This document shows positions 56,901 through 64,000 of a DNA stretch of 64,000 bases, one piece after another; positions within the stretch are counted from its first letter, which is position 1, and every line of letters begins with the position of its first letter. Below the pieces are notes generated by a model. The model was given only the letters and a program-made list of their open reading frames with translations, ran no database searches and was not told the DNA's origin. Source of the DNA: JALQTD01 sp965656785 (GTDB lineage Bacteria > Bacteroidota > Bacteroidia > Flavobacteriales_D > Sanyastnellaceae); contig CBFHLY010000004.1 in NCBI GenBank assembly GCA_965656785.1, positions 1 through 64,000 of the forward strand, given 5' to 3'. The position numbers and the translations under genes were made by a program.

Positions 56901-57793
56901 GTTTGGATTACCTGACCATCAACAGCGATGGGTGGGTGCGCGATGATGAAACGAATGCGTTGGTCCGCCGCTTGGTCCACAACTTCCACCTGAAGTACAA
57001 CGACCTGCTCGGGGCCTACAAGCGCAAGAAATTCCAAGTAACGGTGGGGGATGAACTCCCAAGCGGAATCATCAAGCTGGCGAAAGTTTACGTTGCGAAA
57101 AAGCGCAAGCTCAAGGTCGGTGATAAGATGGCCGGTCGCCACGGAAACAAGGGCATCGTGGCCCGAATCGTCCGCGCAGAGGACATGCCGTTCCTCGAAG
57201 ACGGGACACCAGTGGACATCGTGTTGAACCCGCTAGGCGTTCCTTCTCGGATGAACTTGGGTCAGATTTACGAGACGGTATTGGGTTGGGCTGGCCAAAA
57301 TCTGGGCCGCACCTATGCTACGCCGATTTTCGATGGCGCAACCCTCGAGCAAATCACCGAAATCACGAACGAAGCGGGCGTGCCCGAGTGCGGCGTGACC
57401 TACCTGTACGACGGGGGCACGGGCGAGCGGTTCGACCAACCGGCAACAGTTGGGGTCATTTACATGATCAAGCTGAGCCACATGGTGGACGACAAGATGC
57501 ACGCGCGTTCCATCGGTCCGTACTCACTCATCACCCAGCAACCGCTCGGTGGTAAGGCACAGTTTGGTGGCCAGCGTTTCGGGGAAATGGAGGTTTGGGC
57601 GCTCGAAGCGTTCGGTGCCGCCAACATCCTCCAAGAAATCCTGACCGTCAAGTCCGACGACGTCATGGGCCGGGCTCGAGCCTACGAGGCCATCGTCAAA
57701 GGCGACCCGATGCCGACGCCTGGCATTCCGGAATCGTTCAACGTTTTGTTGCACGAACTCCGTGGCTTGGGCTTGACCGTTACGTTTGAATGA
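53975..57793 (+). CDS. rpoB: DNA-directed RNA polymerase subunit beta
   Basis: 1272 residues, typical for Bacteroidota. ATG 53975 gives MTLVKTPKPERFSF; a TTG four codons upstream is less likely. The rifampicin pocket (FFGTNQLSQFMDQTNPL, then THKRRISALGPGGLSRERAGFE; about residues 468-510) is wild-type-like, and HYGRLCTIETPEGPNIGLI and the C-terminal PLGGKAQFGGQRFGEMEVWALEA region are conserved. The last bases overlap rpoC (ATGA). Confidence 0.98.
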   Translation: MTLVKTPKPERFSFTSVELPADRPDFLDIQLRSFQEFFQLETNPENREKEGLFKVFSENFPISDTRNQFVLEFLDYFVDPPRYSIQECIERGLTYSVPLKAKLKLYCTDPEHEDFETIVQDVYLGTIPYMTPQGSFVVNGAERVIVNQLHRSPGVFFGQSRHANGTKLYSARIIPFKGSWIEFATDINSVMYAYIDRKKKLPVTTLLRAIGYETDRDILDIFDLADEVKVSKAGLKRVIGRRLAARVLRTWVEDFVDEDTGEVVSIERNEVILDRETELEKEHVDLILESGAKSIILHKEDINQADYAIIYNTLQKDSSNSEKDAVEYIYKQLRNAEPPDLETARGVIDKLFFSEQRYDLGEVGRFRINRKLGIEDDVQDRTLTTADILKIIKYLLDLVNSNADVDDIDHLSNRRIRTVGEQLYNQFGVGLARMARTIRERMNVRDNEVFTPTDLINAKTLSSVINSFFGTNQLSQFMDQTNPLSEVTHKRRISALGPGGLSRERAGFEVRDVHYTHYGRLCTIETPEGPNIGLISSLCVYAKVNRLGFIETPYRKVSEGKVSTDPGDIIYLSAEEEDTHLIAQANAPVSKEGTFLNPIVKARMEGDFPQVAPDQLNYMDVAPNQIASIAASLIPFLEHDDANRALMGSNMMRQAVPLMRPDAPIVGTGIEKGVAEDSRVLLRAEGDGVVTYVDSDEIHIQYDMDESDRLVSFEDDTVVYPVTKFMRTNQGTCANLRPLVTKGQKVSAGQILVEGYSTDNGELALGQNMKVAFMPWKGFNFEDAIVISERVVREDVFTSLHIDEYVLEVRDTKRGVEELTSDIPNVSEEATKDLDEHGLIRIGAEVKEGDILIGKITPKGESDPSPEEKLLRAIFGDKAGDVKDASLKMPPSGQGVVIDKKLFSRAIKDRKSKAADKAILEKIDKEFDGEANDLKKILVDKLMKLVGGKVSQGVNNYYKEEQVKKGVKFTQRILGSLDYLTINSDGWVRDDETNALVRRLVHNFHLKYNDLLGAYKRKKFQVTVGDELPSGIIKLAKVYVAKKRKLKVGDKMAGRHGNKGIVARIVRAEDMPFLEDGTPVDIVLNPLGVPSRMNLGQIYETVLGWAGQNLGRTYATPIFDGATLEQITEITNEAGVPECGVTYLYDGGTGERFDQPATVGVIYMIKLSHMVDDKMHARSIGPYSLITQQPLGGKAQFGGQRFGEMEVWALEAFGAANILQEILTVKSDDVMGRARAYEAIVKGDPMPTPGIPESFNVLLHELRGLGLTVTFE

Positions 57794-60700
57794 CCCCTTC
57801 GCAGCAAAGCATTTCCATGTTTCAACAAAAGCAACCCCAGCAGCTTTCGAGCGACTTCAATACCATCACCCTGTCATTGGCGTCTCCGGAGAGCATTCTC
57901 AAGGATTCGCGCGGCGAGGTGTTGAAACCCGAGACCATCAACTACCGGACGTACAAGCCGGAACGCGATGGCCTGTTCTGCGAGCGCATTTTCGGTCCAG
58001 TCAAGGACTTTGAATGCCACTGCGGCAAGTACAAGCGAATCCGTTACAAAGGCATCATTTGCGACCGCTGTGGCGTCGAAGTGACGGAAAAGAAAGTGCG
58101 CCGAGAGCGCATGGGACACATCCAATTGGTGGTTCCGGTAGCGCACATTTGGTACTTCAAGAGCTTGCCGAATAAGATCGGTTACCTCTTGGGCCTTCCT
58201 TCGAAGAAGTTGGACCAAATCATCTATTACGAGCGCTACGTGGTCATCCAGCCGGGCATCGCGAAGAGTGCCGAGGGCAATGATTTGGAAGTCAATGACT
58301 TCTTGACTGAGGAGGAATACCTCGACATCCTCGATACGCTGCCCAAGGAGAACCAGTACCTCGACGAAACCGACCCCAACAAATTCATCGCGAAGATGGG
58401 GGCGGAGGCGCTTTACGATTTGCTCCAAAACCTCGATCTCGAGGAACTTTCAGACTCCCTCCGCATGAAGGCGGAAGAGGAGACGTCACAACAGCGGAAG
58501 ACGGAGGCACTCAAGCGATTGCAGGTTGTTGAAGCGTTCAACGATGCCAACAAGCGCATTGAGAACCGGCCTGAATGGATGATCGTCAAGGTCGTTCCGG
58601 TGATTCCGCCTGAGTTGCGCCCGTTGGTGCCGCTCGATGGTGGACGTTTTGCGACCTCGGATTTGAATGATTTGTACCGTCGGGTCATCATTCGGAACAA
58701 CCGATTGAAGCGGTTGGTCGAAATCAAAGCGCCAGAAGTCATTCTGCGCAATGAAAAGCGGATGCTGCAGGAGGCGGTGGACAGCTTGTTCGACAACAGC
58801 CGGAAGTCCTCTGCCGTTAAGACGGAGAGCAACCGCCCGTTGAAGTCCCTCTCCGACAGCTTGAAGGGCAAGCAAGGCCGTTTCCGCCAAAACCTCTTGG
58901 GTAAGCGGGTGGACTACTCCGCTCGTTCGGTCATCGTGGTCGGCCCGGATTTGAAATTGCACGAATGCGGCCTGCCGAAGAACATGGCAGCCGAGCTTTA
59001 CAAGCCGTTCATCATCCGCAAGATGATCGAGCGCGGCATCGTCAAGACCGTGAAGTCGGCGAAGAAGATCGTCGACGCGAAGGAGCCGGTTGTTTGGGAC
59101 ATCCTTGAGAATGTCATGAAGGGCCACCCGGTGTTGTTGAACCGGGCACCGACCTTGCACCGTTTGGGCATCCAAGCGTTCCAGCCGAAGCTCATCGAAG
59201 GCAAGGCGATTCAATTGCACCCGTTGGCTTGCACGGCATTCAACGCCGACTTTGACGGAGACCAAATGGCCGTTCACTTGCCGTTGGGCAGCGCGGCCAT
59301 TCTTGAGGCTCAGCTCCTGATGCTCGCTTCGCACAACATCTTGAACCCCGCGAACGGCGCTCCGATTGCGGTCCCGTCTCAGGACATGGTGTTGGGCCTA
59401 TACTACATCACGAAAACGCGCAAGTCCACACCGGAAGTTCCCGTGAAAGGGGAGGGCATGGTGTGCTATTCGCCCGAAGAGGTGAAAATCGCTTACCAAG
59501 AGGGCAAGCTCGATCTCCACGCGGCCATTAAGGTCCGTTGGAAGGACGCGTCGGGTCAAATGAGCCTTGTTGAAACCACATGCGGTCGCGTGCTCTTCAA
59601 CGAGTACGTTCCGGCCGAGGCGGGTTACATCAATGAGCTCCTGACGAAGAAGTCCTTGCGGGGCATCATCTCGCACGTCCTGAACTGCACCAACGTACCC
59701 CGTGCCGCGCAGTTCTTGGATGACATCAAGAACCTCGGATTCTACATGGCCTTCAAGGGAGGATTGTCGTTCAACTTGAACGACGTCATCATCCCACCGG
59801 AAAAGGACGAGTTGGTGGCCAAGGCCAATGCGCAAGTCGCAGAGGTGATGGAAAACTACAACATGGGCCTCATCACCAACAACGAGCGGTACAACCAGAT
59901 CATTGACATCTGGACGCACACGAACTCGCGGTTGACGAACATCCTCATGGACCGGATTGAGACGGACAAGCAAGGCTTCAATTCGATTTACATGATGATG
60001 CACTCGGGCGCTCGTGGTTCGAAGGAGCAAATCCGCCAGCTTTCCGGCATGCGGGGATTGATGGCCAAGCCGCAGAAGTCGTCTGCGACGGGCGGTCAAG
60101 ACATCATTGAGAACCCGATTTTGTCGAACTTTAAGGAAGGACTTTCCATTTTGGAGTACTTCATTTCCACGCACGGTGCTCGGAAAGGTTTGGCGGATAC
60201 GGCTTTGAAAACAGCGGATGCGGGTTACTTGACCCGTCGTTTGGTCGACGTGGCCCAAGACGTCATCGTGACGGAAGAGGATTGCTTGACCCTGCGTGGC
60301 GTCATTGCCACTCCGCTGCGTCGCAACGACGAAATCGTTGAGGGCATCGGTGAGCGGGTGGATGGCCGCGTGCCATTGGCGGATGTGATTCACCCCGAAA
60401 CGGGCGAAGTCATCGTGGCCGAAGGCGAGGAAATCTCTCCCTTCGCTGCCCAAGCCATTGAGGACGCGGGAATCGATGAATTGGAGGTGCGCTCCGTACT
60501 GACGTGCGAGTCCCAAGTGGGCGTCTGCATCAAGTGCTACGGCAAGAATTTGGCGAACGCGCGAACGGTTCAAGTGGGTGAGGCGGTCGGTGTCATCGCG
60601 GCGCAGTCCATCGGCGAGCCGGGTACACAGCTGACGCTCCGGACGTTCCACGTTGGGGGTACGGCATCGAAGATTTCGGATGAGAACACCATGACGGTGA

Positions 60701-62103
60701 AATACGACGGGGTGGTTGAAATCGACGACCTGCGTTCGGTCATTCGCGTTACGCCGGAGGGCGAGAAGGCGACCATCGTCGTTTCGCGTTCCGCGGAATT
60801 CAAGGTGGTGGACCCAACAACGGAGGTGGTGTTGTCCACGACGATCTTGCCTTACGGTTCCACGTTGATGAAGTTCCCGGGTGACCAAATCGCCAAGGGC
60901 GAGGCCATCTGCAAGTGGGACCCCTACAACAACGTCATCGTCAACGAGGAGGCGGGAACGATCAAGTTTGAGCACATTGAGGAAGGCATGACCTTCCGTG
61001 AGGAGCTCGACGAACAAACCGGCTTCCGCGAAATCGTCATCACGGAGACCAAGGACAAGAAGAAGAACCCGGCCGTCCTCATCGTGAACAAGAAGGGCGA
61101 AGTACTGAAAACGTACTCGTTGCCGGTGGGAGCTCACCTTTCCGCGAAGGAAGGAGACCCCGCAAAAGTCGGTGACATTCTTTGCAAGATTCCGCGTGTC
61201 GCCGGTAAGTCCGGTGACATCACCGGGGGTCTGCCGCGTGTGACTGAGCTCTTCGAAGCTCGGAACCCGTCGAACCCCGCTGTGGTTTCAGAAGTGGACG
61301 GCATCGTGAGCTATGGCAAAATCAAGCGAGGAAACCGCGAAATCGTCGTCACGCCACGGATGGGGGACATCAAGAAGTACTTGGTGCCGCTCTCCAAGCA
61401 CATCCTGGTGCAGGAAGGGGACTTCATCCGTGCGGGTATGCCGCTCTCCGATGGTGCCATTACGCCGACCGACATTTTGGACATCATGGGGCCAACGGCG
61501 GTGCAAGAGTACATCGTGAACGAAATTCAGGACGTCTACCGACTCCAAGGGGTGAAGATCAACGACAAGCACTTCGAGGTCATCGTCCGCCAAATGATGA
61601 AGAAGGTCGTCATCGACGATGCTGGAAACACGCGCTTCCTCGAGAAGCAACTCGTGGAGAAGGCGGACTTCATGAAGGAGAACGACCGGATGTTTGGCTT
61701 GGTGTTCGTCACCGATCCTGGCGACAGCGATCTGCGGGAGGGCAGCTTGGTTAGCGCGCGCATGATGCGCGACATCAACAGCTCACTGAAGCGCCGCGAC
61801 CAAAAACTCGTTGAGTTCCACGATGCACGGCCGGCAACGGCTAGCCCATTGCTGCAAGGCATTACGCGGGCTTCATTGCAGACGAAGTCGTTCATCTCCG
61901 CCGCATCCTTCCAGGAAACGACGAAGGTGTTGAACGAAGCTGCAGTGAGCGCGAAGCAAGATCACCTCAATGGCCTGAAGGAGAACGTGATCGTGGGACA
62001 CCTCATTCCTGCAGGAACGGGAACTCGAGTGTTCCTTGATAACAAGGTGAAGTCCATCGAAGCACCGACGGAAGACCAATTCGTCGACGCGACGGAGGCC
62101 TGA
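57790..62103 (+). CDS. rpoC: DNA-directed RNA polymerase subunit beta'
   Basis: 1437 residues. Zinc-binding Cys76, 78, 91 and 94 (CHCGKYKR..., ICDRCG), the catalytic Mg site NADFDGDQM (485-493), the bridge helix/trigger loop region around GARGSKEQIRQLSGMRGLMAKP and the second zinc site CESQVGVCIKCYG are present. Ends with a Gln/Asp-rich tail and a strong terminator. Confidence 0.98.
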   Translation: MTPSQQSISMFQQKQPQQLSSDFNTITLSLASPESILKDSRGEVLKPETINYRTYKPERDGLFCERIFGPVKDFECHCGKYKRIRYKGIICDRCGVEVTEKKVRRERMGHIQLVVPVAHIWYFKSLPNKIGYLLGLPSKKLDQIIYYERYVVIQPGIAKSAEGNDLEVNDFLTEEEYLDILDTLPKENQYLDETDPNKFIAKMGAEALYDLLQNLDLEELSDSLRMKAEEETSQQRKTEALKRLQVVEAFNDANKRIENRPEWMIVKVVPVIPPELRPLVPLDGGRFATSDLNDLYRRVIIRNNRLKRLVEIKAPEVILRNEKRMLQEAVDSLFDNSRKSSAVKTESNRPLKSLSDSLKGKQGRFRQNLLGKRVDYSARSVIVVGPDLKLHECGLPKNMAAELYKPFIIRKMIERGIVKTVKSAKKIVDAKEPVVWDILENVMKGHPVLLNRAPTLHRLGIQAFQPKLIEGKAIQLHPLACTAFNADFDGDQMAVHLPLGSAAILEAQLLMLASHNILNPANGAPIAVPSQDMVLGLYYITKTRKSTPEVPVKGEGMVCYSPEEVKIAYQEGKLDLHAAIKVRWKDASGQMSLVETTCGRVLFNEYVPAEAGYINELLTKKSLRGIISHVLNCTNVPRAAQFLDDIKNLGFYMAFKGGLSFNLNDVIIPPEKDELVAKANAQVAEVMENYNMGLITNNERYNQIIDIWTHTNSRLTNILMDRIETDKQGFNSIYMMMHSGARGSKEQIRQLSGMRGLMAKPQKSSATGGQDIIENPILSNFKEGLSILEYFISTHGARKGLADTALKTADAGYLTRRLVDVAQDVIVTEEDCLTLRGVIATPLRRNDEIVEGIGERVDGRVPLADVIHPETGEVIVAEGEEISPFAAQAIEDAGIDELEVRSVLTCESQVGVCIKCYGKNLANARTVQVGEAVGVIAAQSIGEPGTQLTLRTFHVGGTASKISDENTMTVKYDGVVEIDDLRSVIRVTPEGEKATIVVSRSAEFKVVDPTTEVVLSTTILPYGSTLMKFPGDQIAKGEAICKWDPYNNVIVNEEAGTIKFEHIEEGMTFREELDEQTGFREIVITETKDKKKNPAVLIVNKKGEVLKTYSLPVGAHLSAKEGDPAKVGDILCKIPRVAGKSGDITGGLPRVTELFEARNPSNPAVVSEVDGIVSYGKIKRGNREIVVTPRMGDIKKYLVPLSKHILVQEGDFIRAGMPLSDGAITPTDILDIMGPTAVQEYIVNEIQDVYRLQGVKINDKHFEVIVRQMMKKVVIDDAGNTRFLEKQLVEKADFMKENDRMFGLVFVTDPGDSDLREGSLVSARMMRDINSSLKRRDQKLVEFHDARPATASPLLQGITRASLQTKSFISAASFQETTKVLNEAAVSAKQDHLNGLKENVIVGHLIPAGTGTRVFLDNKVKSIEAPTEDQFVDATEA

Positions 62104-62120
62104 GGCTTACCTCTTTGAAA

Positions 62121-62155
62121 AAAAAAGACCGGGCGATGAGCCCGGTCTTTTTTTT
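62121..62155 (+). terminator. bidirectional intrinsic terminator after rpoC
   Basis: AAAAAAGACCGGGC / GCCCGGTCTTTTTTT stem with a GATGA loop. A run on one side and T run on the other allow it to serve rpoC and the convergent gene at 62174. Confidence 0.92.
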
Positions 62156-62173
62156 ACCACCTACCGCCTCAAC

Positions 62174-63703
62174 TCAGTTGGACGTGTCGTGGTCGATGGC
62201 CCGCGCCGCCGCCGCCGCAATTTCGTCCTTGTCCATCGGCTTGGATGGCGGCGTGGAACCGCAGTAACCGAACAGGCATTTGTCCTTGATGATTTGGTCC
62301 ACAAAGTCCGGCACCATGGCCTCCCAGCCTTCCTCGCCTTCGCGAATCCGCTGCAGTGCGGTCCGGCTGAAAATGTCGAGGATTTCCGGGTCGTAGTCCT
62401 CAAGGTCCACGATGCGCTTGTTGAAGAGCAGGTACTCGTACAAGGGTTTGAGGCGCGGGTGGATGGGCGTCGTGGTCGATGTCCAAAGCGCTTCCGAAGA
62501 TTCGTCCTTCCACGGATATAAGTAAATCTTCAGGTCGCGCGAAAACAAGATGCCGAAGGATTCGAGGATGCCTCCATTCAGGTCGCGGTAATACTTTTCG
62601 TTGAATACTTCAACGAGCGATCCCGCGCCGAGGATGAGGCCCATGCGCTTCTTCGTGTACCGAGAGAAGAACTCGATGAGCTTGTAGTACTTCTGGTAGT
62701 TGGAGATGAGCACGGTTTGACCAATGTTGCACAGAATGTCCGCCCGATCCAAGAAGTCCTGTTCGTCGATGTCGCCTTCGGATGACAAGTTGTTCAAGGT
62801 GATTTCGAAGAGCACCTGGAGGGACTGGGGATCCACCTTGCTTTCCTGCTTGAACTTGCGCAAGCCTTTGGCGATCATGTCGATGTTCACCTTCGTGACC
62901 GGTCGGAAGGAGCCGCGGATGGCCAAAATGTTTTTCTTGTATAGCACATCAGCCGCTTGCAAATTCCGCCCGTCCGGGCTGAAAATCACCGCGTCGGTCA
63001 TTCCGTTCTTGACGAGTTGCAAGCTCAACAACCGGTTGTCCACGCCTTCAAAGTCTGGACCGTTCATTTGGATCATGTCGATTTCCACCTGATCCCGGTC
63101 CAACTCATCGTACAGCGATTGCAACAAATCCTTCGGACGCTTGTGCAAGAACAGCGACCCGTAGATCAAGTTCACCCCAAGGATGCCCACCGTTTGCTGC
63201 TGCAACAGGGCATCCTGCTCATGCAGCCGCGCGTGCAAGATGACCTCACTCGGTTCGCGTTCCGGCGCCGTTTGAAACTTCAAACCGAACCACCCGTGAC
63301 CTTGAATCGTCTTGTGGTAATTGATGGTCGCTACGGTATTCGCAAAGGCAAAGAAGTGCTTCGTCGGATGGTCCTTGCGGTCAAGCCGCGTGGTCATCAA
63401 ACGGTACTCGTGTTGCAGCATCTTCACCAAGCGGGCCTCGCAGACGTAACGGCCTTTCGCCTCCTTGCCGTAGATGGCGTCGGAGAAGTCTTTGTCATAG
63501 GCGGAGATGGCCTTGGCGATGGTACCCGAAGCCCCACCCGCGCGGAAGAAGTGCCGCACGACTTCTTGGCCGGCGCCGATTTCCGCGAACGTTCCGTAGA
63601 GGTCCTGGTTGAGGTTGATGCGAAGGGCCTTTTGTTTGGCCGAGAGGATGACGCGATTGGGGTCCAAGGCGCGAGAATTCAGGGTTTCAACGTCCGTAGT
63701 CAA
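62174..63703 (-). CDS. conserved protein of unknown function (about 500 residues)
   Basis: Up to 509 residues. Sequence such as GTFAEIGAGQEVVRHFFRAGG, GRYVCEARLVKMLQHEY, FGILFSRDLKIYLYPW and DRADILCNIGQTVLISN shows a long, even, soluble protein with no signal peptide or membrane helix. It resembles a family found widely in Bacteroidota and some other phyla that has been given contradictory names; I do not assign a function. The first possible start (TTG 63703) lies inside a TACCTTTG -7-like box (63708-63701), so the true start is uncertain. Confidence 0.7.
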   Translation of the reverse strand: MTTDVETLNSRALDPNRVILSAKQKALRINLNQDLYGTFAEIGAGQEVVRHFFRAGGASGTIAKAISAYDKDFSDAIYGKEAKGRYVCEARLVKMLQHEYRLMTTRLDRKDHPTKHFFAFANTVATINYHKTIQGHGWFGLKFQTAPEREPSEVILHARLHEQDALLQQQTVGILGVNLIYGSLFLHKRPKDLLQSLYDELDRDQVEIDMIQMNGPDFEGVDNRLLSLQLVKNGMTDAVIFSPDGRNLQAADVLYKKNILAIRGSFRPVTKVNIDMIAKGLRKFKQESKVDPQSLQVLFEITLNNLSSEGDIDEQDFLDRADILCNIGQTVLISNYQKYYKLIEFFSRYTKKRMGLILGAGSLVEVFNEKYYRDLNGGILESFGILFSRDLKIYLYPWKDESSEALWTSTTTPIHPRLKPLYEYLLFNKRIVDLEDYDPEILDIFSRTALQRIREGEEGWEAMVPDFVDQIIKDKCLFGYCGSTPPSKPMDKDEIAAAAARAIDHDTSN

Positions 63704-63749
63704 AGGTAAAGGTACGCGCTTTCAGGCCAAATTTTCCTGCCCCCAAGCG

Positions 63750-63757
63750 TACCTTCG
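63750..63757 (+). promoter_or_regulatory. -7-like box TACCTTCG before the metallo-hydrolase gene
   Basis: One mismatch to TAnnTTTG, ending 4 bases before the ATG at 63762. No -33 element. Confidence 0.35.
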
Positions 63758-63761
63758 TCCC

Positions 63762-64000
63762 ATGCGTGTTGAACTCACCTTTACGGGCACGGGCACCTCC
63801 CAAGGCGTTCCTGTCATCGGCTGCACGTGCGCCGTCTGTGCCTCATCCGACCCCCGCGACCAAAGGCTTCGGACCTCCGCAGTCGTTCGGGCGGGCGGGC
63901 GAACCAGCTCCATCGACGCGGGCCCTGATTTTCGCCAGCAGATGCTTCGCGAACAGGTGACGGACCTTGACGCGGTCGTGTTCACCCACGAGCACAAAGA
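63762..64000 (+). CDS. MBL-fold metallo-hydrolase, PhnP-like, 5' part (3' end outside window)
   Basis: The first 79 residues are present, in frame to the window end. MRVELTFTGTGTSQGVPVIGC, then CAVCASSDPRDQRLRTSAVV, SIDAGPDFRQQ and VFTHEHKD match the N-terminal half of the PhnP/lipoate-linked group of MBL-fold phosphodiesterases; THEHKD is the start of the HxHxDH metal-binding motif. The two Cys (CTCAVC) may bind a structural zinc as in PhnP. Substrate unknown. Confidence 0.82.
   Translation, partial: MRVELTFTGTGTSQGVPVIGCTCAVCASSDPRDQRLRTSAVVRAGGRTSSIDAGPDFRQQMLREQVTDLDAVVFTHEHK

Overview
The window is a gene-dense, GC-rich (by eye just under 60 %) stretch of a chromosome from a member of the Bacteroidota, most likely a Flavobacteriales-like lineage. 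Pointers are a type A type IX secretion (T9SS) C-terminal signal on the PNGase F-like protein, a type III glutamine synthetase, a TonB-dependent receptor with an N-terminal regulatory domain, a PorE-like OmpA protein, TAnnTTTG-type promoters, and the order rpsU-xerC-hpf-tRNAs-tuf-trnW-secE-nusG-rplKAJL-rpoBC. No insertion sequence, prophage, rRNA or CRISPR array was seen.

Layout. 1-1252: end of a menaquinone operon (menC, menE), then rdgB, accA and a TPR lipoprotein. 4691-9764: a secreted S37 peptidase faces a leftward block of SpoU methyltransferase and uvrB, then rpsF-rpsR-rplI. 9846-17384: FkbM methyltransferase, dnaX, a TonB-dependent receptor, and a tightly packed run ending in an aminotransferase. 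17462-21253: a small Cys-containing membrane protein and three overlapping glycosyltransferase genes. 21229-24269: a leftward two-gene unit of an ATP-grasp ligase and a fused N-formylglutamate-amidohydrolase-like/DUF1704 metallopeptidase. 24569-34714: three exported proteins, among them a 2004-residue protein with Cys-containing Asp-rich repeats and a PNGase F-like protein split by a LamG domain. 34872-46249: glnN, a PorE-like protein, purM-prfA-pyrF-K+ channel in one overlapping chain, an alanine symporter, a ComEA-like protein and apt. 46277-62103: acyl-CoA dehydrogenase and the large information-processing block through rpoC. 62174-64000: a conserved protein of unknown function and the start of a PhnP-like metallo-hydrolase.

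How it fits together. Most of the window is housekeeping (translation, transcription, replication, nucleotide, quinone and fatty-acid metabolism). The accessory part is envelope-directed: receptor, glycan synthesis genes, large exported proteins. The points most worth following are: an A10 run in dnaX placed to make a gamma-like short product; the ATP-grasp/DUF1704 pair; the split PNGase F enzyme; a terminator whose left arm overlaps the tRNA/tuf promoter; overlapping divergent promoters between rpsF and the FkbM gene; and repeated placement of -7 boxes only 4-7 bases from start codons, suggesting leaderless transcripts.
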